Assembly: GCF_020711235.1 (NCBI RefSeq)
Contig: NZ_JAJFAV010000007.1
Coordinates: 264,852 to 328,851, forward strand
Direction of reading: 5' to 3'
Source of the DNA: Hymenobacter sp. 15J16-1T3B
GTDB taxonomy: Bacteria > Bacteroidota > Bacteroidia > Cytophagales > Hymenobacteraceae
DNA: 64,000 nt
The notes under the pieces are model-generated. The model was not told the origin of the DNA. It was given only the letters and a program-made list of their open reading frames with translations, and did no database searches. The position numbers were made by a program, and so were the translations under genes. This document shows positions 7,829 to 17,231 of the stretch, piece after piece (the first letter of the stretch is position 1; every line of letters starts with the position of its first letter).

Positions 7829-8062
7829 TTAGGCCTCGGCGTTGTCGTCTTCCTCGTCGAGGGCGTCGAACACGCGGTCGAGGGTGGCCTCGGCGGTGCG
7901 CAGGCGCTGCTTGCAGAAGCGGATCAGTTCGGCGGCGCGCTCGGCGCTGGCGGTCAGGTCGTCCACGTCGACGGATTCGGTTTCGAGGCGGCGCAGCAGC
8001 ACTTCCAGCTCGGCAATGGCGTCGCGGTAGCTGCGGTCGGCGGCGGGTTGTTGGTCAGGCAT
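7829..8062 (-). CDS. xseB: Exodeoxyribonuclease VII small subunit
   Basis: 77 residues, the usual length. It begins with the SYRDAIAELEVLLRRLE segment typical of XseB and forms two helices (ETESVDVDDLTASAERAAELIRFCKQRL...), ending in an acidic tail. XseB is the small subunit that binds many-to-one to XseA to form the single-strand-specific exonuclease. The gene lies 45 bp after xseA on the same strand. Confidence 0.93.
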   Translation of the reverse strand: MPDQQPAADRSYRDAIAELEVLLRRLETESVDVDDLTASAERAAELIRFCKQRLRTAEATLDRVFDALDEEDDNAEA

Positions 8063-8107
8063 GTCAGGCGGTAATCGGAGTCGTTAAGGAATATGCGGAA
8101 GCCGCTA

Positions 8108-9604
8108 TCAGAACGGCAGGCGCGGAGCGGCCGGGTTGATAACCTGCACGGGCAAGGGGCCGGCGGGCAGCTGCAGCACGAGCACGGTGCCGGGGGGCGT
8201 GGCGGGCGTGAGCGGCTGCAGGCTGTCGGCGTGCAGGTAGCCGCGCCGGGCCAGCGGCACCGGGTCGAGGGCGGCGTGGCGGGTGGTGGCGGCCGAAAGG
8301 GCCAGGGCGTGGCGGGCGGTGGCGCGCACGGCCGCCAGCTCCAGCTCGTAGCGCTGGCGCAGCAGGGCCTCGCGGCGGCGCTGGTGCTGGCGCCGGCAGC
8401 GCCGCAGCAGCTCGCGGCCGAGGTGGCGCACGTACTGGCGTTGGCGCTCCACGGCTCGGCGGGCGGTGCGCTGCAACTGGTGGCGCTGGGCGGTGAGCTG
8501 CCGGGCTTCGCGTTGCAAGGCCTCGCGCGGGGCGTCGGTAGCGCGGCGCAGGCGCTGGCGCAGCACCGTTTGCTCGGCGGCGAGGCGGCCCTGGCTGGCC
8601 TGCACCAGCTGCCGGCCCAGGCGCTCCAGCCCGGCGCCGTACTGGGCCAGTTGCTGCAGCATCAGCTCGTGAATGCGCACGCCGTAGCCGTCGAAGGCCG
8701 CGTCGAGCCGGGCGAGGCGCTCGACCAGAAAAATGGCCACGGCCGTGGGCGTTTTGAGCGAGGTGTGGGCGGCGAGGTCCACCACGGCTTCGTCGCGGTC
8801 GTGGCCGATGCCGGTGAGCACCGGCAGCGGAAACGCCCCCACGGCCGCGGCAAGGCCGAAGTCATCGAAGCACAGCAGGTCGGTGCGGGAGCCGCCGCCG
8901 CGGATGATGACCACTGCATCGAAGGCCGTCCGCTCGCGCCGGATCATATCCAGCGCGGCCAACATGCTGGCCGGGGCATCTTGGCCCTGCATCTGAGCCG
9001 GGAACAGGGCCACCTCGAAGGCGTAAGGCGCTTCTTCCAGCTGGCGCACGAAGTCCTGCCAGCCCGCCGCCGTGGCCGACGACACCACCGCCAGCCGCTG
9101 CGGGGCCAGCGCCAGGGGCAGGCGCTTGTTGCGTTCCAGCAAGTCGCGCTCCTTAAGCTTGGCAATAGTTTCGGCGCGCTGCCGGGCCAGGTCGCCCACG
9201 GTATAGGAGGCGTCGAGGGCAATGACGTCGAGGCTGAGGCCGTACTGCTCGTGGAAGCGCACCTGGCAGCGGGCCAGCACCCGCAGGCCGGCGCGCAGTT
9301 CCTGCCCGGTTTGCTCCTCAAAATGCGGCCCGAGCACCTCGTAGCGGGTGCGCCAGATGGTGGCCCGCACCTGGGTGCGCACCTCGGCGCCGCCGGGGCC
9401 GGCCGCGGGGTCGGTGAGGGTAAGGTAGCAGTGGCCGGCGCCGAAGCGCGGCAAGGTGATTTCGGCAATTTCGGCCGTCACCCAGTAGGCGTCGTCGAAG
9501 GCGAGGTGCAGCACGTCGCGCACGCGGCGCAGCAGCTCGGCCAGGGGCACGGGTGCCGGCGGCAGCAGCGGAGTGGCGGTACGGCGGGGACTACGGGGAG
9601 GCAT
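8108..9604 (-). CDS. xseA: Exodeoxyribonuclease VII large subunit
   Basis: 498 residues. An N-terminal OB-fold DNA-binding domain (WVTAEIAEITLPRFGAGHCYLTL) is followed by the catalytic Exonuc_VII_L domain with LAVVSSATAAGWQDF, the IIRGGGSRTDLLCFDD motif, and GHDRDEAVVDLAAHTSLKTPTA. A long Arg/Gln/Leu-rich coiled-coil region and a short C-terminal segment complete the usual order. It cuts single-stranded DNA to short oligonucleotides during mismatch repair and damage processing. The ATG is at 9602-9604; a TACCTTGC element at 9612-9619 on the minus strand could be a promoter very close to the start. Confidence 0.95.
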   Translation of the reverse strand: MPPRSPRRTATPLLPPAPVPLAELLRRVRDVLHLAFDDAYWVTAEIAEITLPRFGAGHCYLTLTDPAAGPGGAEVRTQVRATIWRTRYEVLGPHFEEQTGQELRAGLRVLARCQVRFHEQYGLSLDVIALDASYTVGDLARQRAETIAKLKERDLLERNKRLPLALAPQRLAVVSSATAAGWQDFVRQLEEAPYAFEVALFPAQMQGQDAPASMLAALDMIRRERTAFDAVVIIRGGGSRTDLLCFDDFGLAAAVGAFPLPVLTGIGHDRDEAVVDLAAHTSLKTPTAVAIFLVERLARLDAAFDGYGVRIHELMLQQLAQYGAGLERLGRQLVQASQGRLAAEQTVLRQRLRRATDAPREALQREARQLTAQRHQLQRTARRAVERQRQYVRHLGRELLRRCRRQHQRRREALLRQRYELELAAVRATARHALALSAATTRHAALDPVPLARRGYLHADSLQPLTPATPPGTVLVLQLPAGPLPVQVINPAAPRLPF

Positions 9605-10047
9605 GCAACCTGCAAGGTACGGATGAATGCGTGGATGCCGGAATGCACAGCTATGCGTGTGGGCAGATAACAGACAAGCCGCTAACCCGGATTCTCATCC
9701 GTAGCCCTGGCCCAGGACCTTACTTCTGCCCTGCTCCGCCTCGCCCTACTACGAGCAAACGTTGTTGCCGCCGGCTGAAATACCGACGCGCAGCCGCCGC
9801 GGCCCTGGCGGAAGAACGTGCTGATGGCGGCGCTTCCCCGTTAGTACGAGGCGCGAGCAAGGGCCTTCGGCCGCGCCTCCGAATGACGGGCTTGGCTACT
9901 CAGCTGCTGCCCTATTCGCATCCGTACCGCCGTTGCTGCGCAAATCCCATACTCGGCCGTTTCAACCCAGACGCCGGGGCCGCCGTAGGAACCGCAGTTG
10001 CCGCTCGAAGCCTCACCTACCATTCTCACCCAAAACACCCGCACATC
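9605..10047. other. Intergenic region between divergent xseA and yciF-like genes
   Basis: About 440 bp. It must hold the promoters of both divergent genes. In-frame sequence continues upstream of the yciF-like ATG but carries no recognisable domain and looks non-coding. No RNA gene or repeat was recognised. Confidence 0.4.
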
Positions 10048-10551
10048 ATGAGTTTCTTTGAAGGCAAGCTCAATTCCCTGGACGACCTGTTCGCCGAACA
10101 GCTGAAAGACTTGTACAGCGCCGAAAACCAGTTGGTGAAGGCCCTCCCGATGATGGCCCAGGAAGCCAGCGACCCGCGCCTGCGCGAGGCGTTTCAGATG
10201 CACCTGCAGGAAACGCAGGATCAGGTGTCGCGCCTGGAGCAAATCGGCCGCAGCCTGAGCCTGGACCTGGGCGGGCACACCTGCAAGGCCATGCAGGGGC
10301 TGGTGGCCGAGGGCAAGGAAACCCTGAGCGAAGACGCCACCCCCGAGGTGAAGGACGCCGCCCTGATTGCCGCCTCGCAGCGCATCGAGCACTACGAAAT
10401 ATCGGGCTACGGCACGGCGCGGCACTTTGCCGAGCGCCTGGGCCACGCCGAAGCGGCGGCGCTGCTCTCGCAAACGCTGCAGGAAGAGCAACTCACTGAC
10501 ACCAAGCTGAATGATTTAGCCAAAGGCTACATCAACCAGCGCGCTATGTAA
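10048..10551 (+). CDS. YciE/YciF ferroxidase-like protein (DUF892, ferritin-like)
   Basis: 167 residues from the ATG at 10048. The start LDDLFAEQLKDLYSAENQLVKALPMMAQEA is characteristic of the family. The four-helix ferritin-like core carries helix-borne Glu and His residues (YSAENQ, HLQETQDQ, RIEHYEI, EEQLTD) expected to form a di-iron site. Family members are stress-induced and found with osmotic and oxidative stress genes. It is a single gene followed by a strong terminator. Confidence 0.92.
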   Translation: MSFFEGKLNSLDDLFAEQLKDLYSAENQLVKALPMMAQEASDPRLREAFQMHLQETQDQVSRLEQIGRSLSLDLGGHTCKAMQGLVAEGKETLSEDATPEVKDAALIAASQRIEHYEISGYGTARHFAERLGHAEAAALLSQTLQEEQLTDTKLNDLAKGYINQRAM

Positions 10552-10593
10552 CGCCGTATACTGCCCGGCGCACGGCCGGGCCGCCCTTTCTCC

Positions 10594-10624
10594 AAAAAAA
10601 GCCTGCAACGCGCAGGCTTTTTTT
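10594..10624 (+). terminator. Rho-independent terminator after the yciF-like gene
   Basis: An A-rich left flank, GC stem AAAGCCTGC/GCAGGCTTT with loop AACGC, and a T8 tract form a textbook intrinsic terminator about 45 bp after the stop at 10551. Confidence 0.9.
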
Positions 10625-10754
10625 GGGTCTACTGGACTTGTCCGTGAACTGGCCGGGTGTTTGCGCGCCCGGCAACTTTCCGCCGGGTTTCGGCTGTTGT
10701 GCCTGGTCGGCCCGGCAGCAAGCCCGGCCGTTCTGCTTTTCTATACCTCTTGTC

Positions 10755-11903
10755 ATGCCCCAAACCGAGCCGTTAACCGACTCCCCAAACGTTCACCACG
10801 AAACCAGCGGCCCCGAAGAACCCCGCTCCGGCGGCGCGTGGCGCTGGTGGCTGCTGGCCGCCGCGGTGGTGGCGGTGCTGGCCTTCGTCAAAATCAAGTA
10901 CTTCCCCTCGCAGTCGGCCGAAGGCGGCAAGGGCGGCGGCAAAGGAGCCGCGGGCGGCGGGCCGGTGCCCGTGCAGGTGTACGTGGTTAAGCCCACCAAG
11001 CTCACCGACGCCGTGGCCGCCACCGGCTCGGTGCTGGCCGACGAGCAGGTGACCGTGCGCAGCGAAATCAACGGGCGCATCACCAGCCTGAACTTCCAGG
11101 AAGGCCAGCCGGTGCGCAAGGGCCAGCTGCTGCTGACCATCAACGCCGACGAAATCCAAGCCCAGCTGCAGAAGCTGCGCTACAACATCAAGCTCTACGC
11201 CGACCAGGAAAAGCGCCAGCGCACCCTGCTCGAAAAAGAGTACATCAGCGCCCAGGAGTACGAACAGTCGAACAATGCTCTGCTCACGGCCCAGGCCGAT
11301 TTGCGCCTCCTGCAGGCCCAGCTGGCCAAAGCTTACGTGCGGGCCCCGTTCAACGGCGTGGTGGGGCTGCGCTCGGTGTCGGTGGGCGCCTACGTATCGC
11401 CGAACTCGCCCATCACCACCGTGTCGCGGGTGTCGCCGGTGAAGGTAGACTTCGCCGTACCGGGCCGCTACGCCTCGGCCGTGAAAGTGGGCGACCAGGT
11501 GCAGGTGCTCGACGAAGCCTCGAACAAGAAGTACACCGCCAAGGTCTACGCCATCAACCCGCAGATCGACCCGACCTCGCGCACGCTCTCGGTGCGGGCC
11601 ATCTACCCCAACAGCCAACAGGAGCTGCGCCCCGGCGCCTTCGTGCGGGTGAACCTGCAGATCGGGCAGGTCGACGAGGCCATTCAGATTCCGACCGAGT
11701 CGGTGTCGCCGGAAGCCTCGGGCTACATCGTGTACAAAGTAGTGAAGGGCAAGGCCGAGCGGCAGCCGGTCAAGATTGGGATTCGCTCGGAAAGCCTGAT
11801 TCAAATTACCGACGGCTTGGCCCAGGGCGACACGATTCTGCGCACCGGCATCCTGCAAGTGAAGCCCGGCGACAAGGTGAAGATTCAGAAAAGCAACCCC
11901 TAA
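10755..11903 (+). CDS. RND efflux periplasmic adaptor (membrane fusion protein)
   Basis: 382 residues from the ATG at 10755. A short cytoplasmic tail, one membrane segment (about 30-48), a Gly/Lys-rich linker, then the HlyD-type order: lipoyl half (ATGSVLADEQVTVRSEINGRI), a short alpha-hairpin, second lipoyl half (KAYVRAPFNGVVGLRSVSVGAYVSP), beta-barrel and membrane-proximal domains. It links the inner-membrane pump at 12483 to the TolC at 15692. First gene of a four-gene operon. It is anchored by a transmembrane helix rather than by a lipid. Confidence 0.94.
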   Translation: MPQTEPLTDSPNVHHETSGPEEPRSGGAWRWWLLAAAVVAVLAFVKIKYFPSQSAEGGKGGGKGAAGGGPVPVQVYVVKPTKLTDAVAATGSVLADEQVTVRSEINGRITSLNFQEGQPVRKGQLLLTINADEIQAQLQKLRYNIKLYADQEKRQRTLLEKEYISAQEYEQSNNALLTAQADLRLLQAQLAKAYVRAPFNGVVGLRSVSVGAYVSPNSPITTVSRVSPVKVDFAVPGRYASAVKVGDQVQVLDEASNKKYTAKVYAINPQIDPTSRTLSVRAIYPNSQQELRPGAFVRVNLQIGQVDEAIQIPTESVSPEASGYIVYKVVKGKAERQPVKIGIRSESLIQITDGLAQGDTILRTGILQVKPGDKVKIQKSNP

Positions 11904-11947
11904 CGGCCGCTTCTTCCTTGCTGTTCGCCCCCGAAACGCCCCCGTTG

Positions 11948-12403
11948 ATGAACGTCCCCGCTCCTATTACCGTTAGCGAAGTCCTCTTCCGCCCCGCCGC
12001 AGCCGCCGACGCGGAGGCGCTGGCCGGGTTGATTGGCTCTATCGGCTACCCCACCGAGGCCGCCGTGCTGCGCCGGCGCTTGGCCCACCTCACGGCCGCC
12101 GGCGACCAAGTGCTGGTGGCGGATTTGCAAGGCCGGGTGGTGGGCTACGCGCATTTGCACCAGATGCCCTTCCTGCACCGCGCCCCTGACGGCCGCGTGG
12201 TGACGCTGGCCGTGGCCGAAGAGCTGCGCAGCCAGGGCCTGGGCCGGCGCCTGCTGCAGGAGGCCGAGCGGGTGCTGCGCGAGTGGGGCTGCGGGCGCGT
12301 GGAAATCACCAGCGGCTTCTCGCGCGAGGCGGCGCACCGCTTTTACCTGCGCGAGGGCTACCAGGAACAGTCCAAGCGCTTCGTGAAGCTGCTCGGCGGC
12401 TGA
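11948..12403 (+). CDS. GNAT family N-acetyltransferase embedded in the RND operon
   Basis: 151 residues from the ATG at 11948; a TTG at 11918 is less likely. The GNAT fold is visible: the N-terminal strand VLFRPAAAADAEALAGL, motif A with the acetyl-CoA-binding loop (LAVAEELRSQGLGRRLLQEAE), and the C-terminal HRFYLREGYQEQ motif B. It lies between the adaptor and pump genes with 44 and 79 bp gaps on the same strand, so it is very likely co-transcribed. The substrate is unknown; acetylating a compound that is then exported is possible, but this is inference. Confidence 0.9.
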   Translation: MNVPAPITVSEVLFRPAAAADAEALAGLIGSIGYPTEAAVLRRRLAHLTAAGDQVLVADLQGRVVGYAHLHQMPFLHRAPDGRVVTLAVAEELRSQGLGRRLLQEAERVLREWGCGRVEITSGFSREAAHRFYLREGYQEQSKRFVKLLGG

Positions 12404-12482
12404 TGTTTCGGCCGCCCTTCCCTTGCCGAAGTATCTCCGGCCGCCTCGTTTTTCCCAATAGAACCTACCGCAGTTTGCTGCT

Positions 12483-15400
12483 ATGAGTATATCCTCCACC
12501 AGTATCGACCGGCCCGTACTGGCCATCGTGATGAGCGTGGTCATCGTGCTCTTCGGCGTGATTGGCTACCGCTACCTCTCGGTGCGCGAGTACCCCAGCG
12601 TCGATCCGCCCATCATCACCGTGAGCGGCTCCTACACCGGCGCCTCGGCCGACGTGATTCAGTCGCAGGTGACCGAGCCGCTGGAAGAAGGCATCAACGG
12701 CATTGCCGGCATCAAAAACCTCACGTCCACCTCGCGCGACGGCCGCTCCAACATCACCGTGGAGTTTGACCTCGAAGCCGACCTGGAAACGGCCGCCAAC
12801 GACGTGCGCGACAAGGTGTCGAGCGTGCAGGGCCGCCTGCCCCGCGACATGGACCCGCCCACCGTCACCAAGGCCAACGCCGACTCGCAGCCCATCATGA
12901 TGGTGTACCTCAGCTCCGACAAGCGCAGCCTGCTGGAGCTGACCGACTACGCCGTGAACGTGCTCAAGGAGCGGATTCAGACCATCCCGGGTGTGTCGGA
13001 AGTGCGCGTGTTCGGGGAGCGGCGTTACTCCATGCGCCTCTGGCTCGACCCGGTGAAGCTTACCGCCCTGCGCGTGTCGCCGACGGAGGTGCAGCAGGCG
13101 CTGACGCGCGAAAACGTGGAGCTGCCCTCCGGCTCGGTGCAGGGCAGCAGCACCCAGCTCACGCTGCGCACCATGGGCCGCCTGAGCACCGAGGCCGACT
13201 TCAACAACCTCATCTTGCGCCGCGACTCCACCTCGCTGATTCGCCTCAGCGACGTGGGCTACGCCGAGCTGTACCCCGAAAACGACCAGACCCTGTTTCG
13301 CGTCAACGGCGTGCCGCAGGTGGGCGTGGCCGTGATTCCGCAGCCGGGCTCGAACCAGATTGAAATTGCCGACGCGTTCAACAAGCGCCTGACGCAGCTG
13401 CGTACCGACTTGCCAAAGGACCTGAAAATCCAGCCGGGCTTCGACAATTCGCAGTTCGTGCGCAAGTCCTTGAATGAGGTGAAGCACACCATCTTCGAGG
13501 CCTTCGTGCTCGTGGTGGTCATCATCTTCCTCTTCCTGCGCGACTGGCGCAGCACCATCATCCCGATGGTGGCCATTCCGGTGTCCTTGGTGGGTATTTT
13601 CTTCGTGATGTACCTGCTGAACTTCTCGGTGAACGTGCTCACCACCCTGGCCATCGTGCTGGCCATTGGTCTGGTAGTCGACGACGCCATTGTGGTGCTC
13701 GAAAACATTTACTCGCGCATCGAGGCGGGCGAAGAACCCATGGAAGCGGCCCACAAGGGCTCCAACGAAATCTTCTTCGCCATCATTTCCACCACGGTGG
13801 TGCTGGCGGCGGTATTCTTGCCGGTGGTATTTCTCTCGGGCATCACCGGCCGCCTGTTCCGCGAGTTTGGCATCGTGGTGGCCGGCTCGGTGCTGATTTC
13901 GGCCTTCGTGTCGCTGACCCTGACGCCGATGATGTCGTCGCGGCTGCTTAAGCGCAGCGAGACGCACAACTGGTTTTACCGCAAAACCGAGCCCTTCTTC
14001 GAGAAGCTCACCAACGGCTACAAGCACAGCCTGGAAAGCTTCCTGGCGAACCGCATCTGGGCCTGGCTGATGGTGGCGGCCACCATTGGCGGCATCGCGT
14101 TTTTCATCAAGGCCATTCCCTCGGAGCTGGCCCCGATTGAGGACCGCTCGCGCGTGAACATCAGCGCCACAGCCCCGGAAGGCTCCTCGTTCGAATTCAT
14201 GGACGCATACATGAGCCAGATGCAGCAGGCGGCCATGGACTCGGCCGGCGCGAACATGAGCAGCACCTACGCCGTGACCTCGCCGGGCTCGGGCTCGGGC
14301 GCCAACTCCGGCATTGCCCGCGTGCTGCTGGTGGATCCGGACGCGCGGAAAATGACCCAGCAGCAACTCGCCGACAAGCTTAGCGGCATGGTGAAGAAGT
14401 TCTCCGCGGCCCGCGCCTCGGTGTCGCAGGACCAGAGTATTGGCGGCGGCGGCGGGGGTGGCGGCGGGGGCGGTGGCCTGCCGGTGCAGTTCGTGGTGCA
14501 AAACCAGGACTTCGAGAAGCTGCGCGAAATCGTGCCCAAGTTTCTGGCCGCGGCCCAGGCCGACCCGACCTTTCAGTTCGCCGACGTGAACCTGAAGTTC
14601 AACAAGCCCGAGCTGCGCATCATCATCGACCGGGAAAAAGCACAGTCGCTGGGTGTGTCGGTGCAGGACATTTCGCAGACCCTGCAGGCCGGCCTCTCGG
14701 GCCAACGCTACGGCTACTTCCTGCGGGAGGGCAAGCAGTACCAGATCATCGGGCAGGTGGCCCGCGAGGACCGCAACCAGCCCCTGGACGTGCGCCTGCT
14801 CTCGGTGAAAAACAACCGCGGCGAGCAAGTGCAGCTCGATAACGTGGTGCGCCTGGTGGAAAGCAGCACCCCGCCGCAGCTCTACCGCTTCAACCGCTAC
14901 AACGCGGCCACGTTCTCGGCTTCCCTGGCCAAGGGCAAGACCGTGGGCGACGGTATTGCCGCCATGCAGGCCATTGCCGACAAGCTGCTCGACGACACGT
15001 ACTCCACCGAGCTGGCCGGCACCTCCCGCGACTTCCAGGAAAGCTCCTCCTCGCTGGTGTTTGCCTTCGGCCTGGCGCTGCTGCTGATTTACCTCACGCT
15101 GGCGGCGCAGTTCGAGAGCTTTAAGGACCCGGCCATCATCATGGTGACGGTGCCGCTGGCCCTGGCCGGGGCGCTGCTGAGCCTGTGGTACTTCAACCAG
15201 ACGCTCAACATCTTCTCGCAGATTGGCATCATCATGCTCATCGGCCTGGTGACCAAAAATGGCATCCTCATCGTGGAGTTTGCCAACCAGCGGGCCGAGC
15301 AGGGCGTGCATTACCTCGAAGCGCTGGTAGAAGCCGCTGCCACCCGCTTCCGCCCCATTCTGATGACCTCGCTGTGCGCCATTCTCGGCATCATGCCCAT

Positions 15401-15611
15401 TGCCATTGCCACCGGCGCCGGCGCCCTGAGCCGCCGCGCCATGGGCATCGGCGTGGTGGGCGGCCTGGTGTTTGCCACCGGCCTGACGCTCTACATCGTA
15501 CCGGTGATGTACTCGTACTTCGCCACGGCCAAGAAAAAGCACGCCAAGCCCGCGCCCAGCGAGGATACCAGCAAGCACGCCGAGCCGGCCGAACCGGCTT
15601 TGGCGCACTAA
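12483..15611 (+). CDS. RND multidrug efflux pump, HAE1/AcrB-type permease
   Basis: 1042 residues, full length. TM1 follows the SxxSIDRPVLA start. The porter domain motifs are intact (YPSVDPPIITVSGSYTGASADVIQ). The TM4 proton-relay sequence GLVVDDAIVVLEN has both aspartates, and the second half has the matching LIGLVTKNGILIVEFANQ motif. It is driven by proton flow and exports hydrophobic drugs or toxic compounds through the adaptor and TolC. A run of twelve glycines at residues 654-665 lies in the second porter half, where AcrB has a short loop beside the substrate path. The C-terminal tail is Lys/Ala/Glu-rich. Confidence 0.95.
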   Translation: MSISSTSIDRPVLAIVMSVVIVLFGVIGYRYLSVREYPSVDPPIITVSGSYTGASADVIQSQVTEPLEEGINGIAGIKNLTSTSRDGRSNITVEFDLEADLETAANDVRDKVSSVQGRLPRDMDPPTVTKANADSQPIMMVYLSSDKRSLLELTDYAVNVLKERIQTIPGVSEVRVFGERRYSMRLWLDPVKLTALRVSPTEVQQALTRENVELPSGSVQGSSTQLTLRTMGRLSTEADFNNLILRRDSTSLIRLSDVGYAELYPENDQTLFRVNGVPQVGVAVIPQPGSNQIEIADAFNKRLTQLRTDLPKDLKIQPGFDNSQFVRKSLNEVKHTIFEAFVLVVVIIFLFLRDWRSTIIPMVAIPVSLVGIFFVMYLLNFSVNVLTTLAIVLAIGLVVDDAIVVLENIYSRIEAGEEPMEAAHKGSNEIFFAIISTTVVLAAVFLPVVFLSGITGRLFREFGIVVAGSVLISAFVSLTLTPMMSSRLLKRSETHNWFYRKTEPFFEKLTNGYKHSLESFLANRIWAWLMVAATIGGIAFFIKAIPSELAPIEDRSRVNISATAPEGSSFEFMDAYMSQMQQAAMDSAGANMSSTYAVTSPGSGSGANSGIARVLLVDPDARKMTQQQLADKLSGMVKKFSAARASVSQDQSIGGGGGGGGGGGGLPVQFVVQNQDFEKLREIVPKFLAAAQADPTFQFADVNLKFNKPELRIIIDREKAQSLGVSVQDISQTLQAGLSGQRYGYFLREGKQYQIIGQVAREDRNQPLDVRLLSVKNNRGEQVQLDNVVRLVESSTPPQLYRFNRYNAATFSASLAKGKTVGDGIAAMQAIADKLLDDTYSTELAGTSRDFQESSSSLVFAFGLALLLIYLTLAAQFESFKDPAIIMVTVPLALAGALLSLWYFNQTLNIFSQIGIIMLIGLVTKNGILIVEFANQRAEQGVHYLEALVEAAATRFRPILMTSLCAILGIMPIAIATGAGALSRRAMGIGVVGGLVFATGLTLYIVPVMYSYFATAKKKHAKPAPSEDTSKHAEPAEPALAH

Positions 15612-15691
15612 CCAGTCGAAAGCTTCGCTGCTCCGTTGAGGGGCGGGGCTTTCCAGTCACCTTTTAGCTTCGATTTCGCAAGCTTCCCCGA

Positions 15692-17143
15692 ATGCGTTTC
15701 CCCACACACATAGCCCCGTTCCGCTCCCTCCTACCGGCCGTGGCGCTGCTGCTGCCCCTGGCCGCCGCTGCCCAGCAGCCCGGCAAGGCCCCCGCCAAGG
15801 CGCCCAACCCCGGCAGCCAGCTGGCCCAGCCGCAGACGGTGGCGCCCGGCACGCCCCTGTCGCTGGAAGAAGCCATCCGCCTCGGGCTCGAAAACAATTA
15901 CGGCATCCGTATTGCGCGCCGCGACGAGGAAATCGTGCGCAACAACGTGACGCGCGGCAACGCTGGGCAGCTGCCCACCGTCAGCGGCAACCTCTCGCGC
16001 ACGTTCAACATCAACTACTCGCGCCAGCAGCTCAACAACACCGAGCCGCGCCTCGTCAGCGGCGGCAAGGCCAACGCCCTGGGCGTGGGATTGGGCCTGA
16101 ACTGGACCATTTTCGACGGGCTGGGCATGTTCATCGCCTACGACCGGCTGCGCACCCTCGACCAGCAGCAGCAGCAGGTCACGCGCGCCACCGTGGAGCA
16201 GGCCGTGGCCGACATCACCGACGCCTACTACACCGTGGTGCGCGAGCGGGGCAAGATCCGGGCGTTTGAGGAGGCGCTGAAAGTCGGGCAGGCACGCATC
16301 GACCTGACGCAGGCGCAGGTGGACGTGGGCGTGACGGCCAAGGTGGAGCTGCTCACGGCCCAGGTGGACTACAACGCCGACCGCGCCCTGCTCATTCAGC
16401 AGCAGGAAGCCCTGGCCACGGCCAAAACCAACCTCAACAACCTGCTCGGTCGCGCGCCGAGCACCGACATGAACCCGGCCGACTCCATCGTGGTGAACCG
16501 GGCGCTAAACAAGGAACAGGTAGTAGCCGGCATCGTGGAGCGCAACCCGGTGCTGCAGCAGGCCCGCTTGGGCGTGGACGTGGCCACGCTGGAGCGCAAG
16601 CAGGTGGCCGCCACGCGCCTGCCCCAGGTGGACGTGGTGGGCGGCTACAACCTGAACCGCAACATCAACAACGCTGCCTTCATCAACACGCCCCAGGGTT
16701 CGACCTTGGCCACCAACACCAACCGCGTGTACGGGCCCAACTACGGCGTAGTGGCTTCGGTGCCCATCTTCGACGGCTTCAACCGCCGCCGCCTGGAGCA
16801 AAATGCCCGTGTGAACATCGAGCGCAGCAAGCTGCAGCTCGACCAAGCCCAGCTCGACCTCAACACCCAGGCCGAGCAGGCCTTTTTGCAGTACCAAAAC
16901 CGCCTGCAGCTGCTGGACTTGGAAGAAAGCAACATTCAGCTGGCCCGCCAGAACGTGGCCATCACGCTGGAGCGCTACCGCCTGGGACTGCTCAACCAAC
17001 TCTCGCTACGCGAAGCTCAGCGCAACCTGCTCGACGCCGAAAACCGCCTGCTCGACGCCCGCTTCTTGGCCAAGCAGGCCGAAGTGGTGCTGCGCCAGCT
17101 CAGCGGCGACTTGGTGCAGCAACCGCCGGGCGCGCCGAAATAA
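15692..17143 (+). CDS. TolC family outer-membrane efflux protein
   Basis: 483 residues with a signal peptide (LPLAAAAQ, cleavage about residue 28). Two OEP repeats are visible: SLEEAIRLGLENNYGIRIA starting the first, and long coiled-coil helices with VDVGVTAKVELLTAQVDYNADRA and RLGLLNQLSLREAQRNLLDAENRL. It forms the outer-membrane exit duct of the RND pump encoded just upstream (80 bp gap). Last gene of the operon, followed by a strong hairpin. Confidence 0.95.
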   Translation: MRFPTHIAPFRSLLPAVALLLPLAAAAQQPGKAPAKAPNPGSQLAQPQTVAPGTPLSLEEAIRLGLENNYGIRIARRDEEIVRNNVTRGNAGQLPTVSGNLSRTFNINYSRQQLNNTEPRLVSGGKANALGVGLGLNWTIFDGLGMFIAYDRLRTLDQQQQQVTRATVEQAVADITDAYYTVVRERGKIRAFEEALKVGQARIDLTQAQVDVGVTAKVELLTAQVDYNADRALLIQQQEALATAKTNLNNLLGRAPSTDMNPADSIVVNRALNKEQVVAGIVERNPVLQQARLGVDVATLERKQVAATRLPQVDVVGGYNLNRNINNAAFINTPQGSTLATNTNRVYGPNYGVVASVPIFDGFNRRRLEQNARVNIERSKLQLDQAQLDLNTQAEQAFLQYQNRLQLLDLEESNIQLARQNVAITLERYRLGLLNQLSLREAQRNLLDAENRLLDARFLAKQAEVVLRQLSGDLVQQPPGAPK

Positions 17144-17152
17144 GTTGCTTCG

Positions 17153-17215
17153 CCCCGAAACCCCGCCGCCCGCGCTGCCCCAACAGGGGACGACGCGGGC
17201 GGCGGGGTTTCGGGG
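17153..17215. terminator. Bidirectional hairpin terminator between tolC and the small-gene operon
   Basis: An uninterrupted GC-rich inverted repeat of about 22 bp per arm (left arm from 17153, right arm ending 17215, loop about 19 bases) lies between two convergent genes: tolC on plus and the 69-residue gene on minus. Symmetry lets it act in both directions, although it lacks a long T tract. Confidence 0.8.
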
Positions 17216-17231
17216 CAGCTGTAGCGGCGGC

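Noticed and set aside
8093..9670. A 525-residue plus-strand frame opposite xseA
   Set aside because: Antisense to a clear XseA; Gln/Ala/Gly-rich with no signals.
12465..15608. A 1047-residue open frame on the minus strand, opposite the RND pump
   Set aside because: It is antisense to a well-matched pump gene and is rich in His/Gly/Arg, as expected for a GC-rich shadow. No domain is visible.
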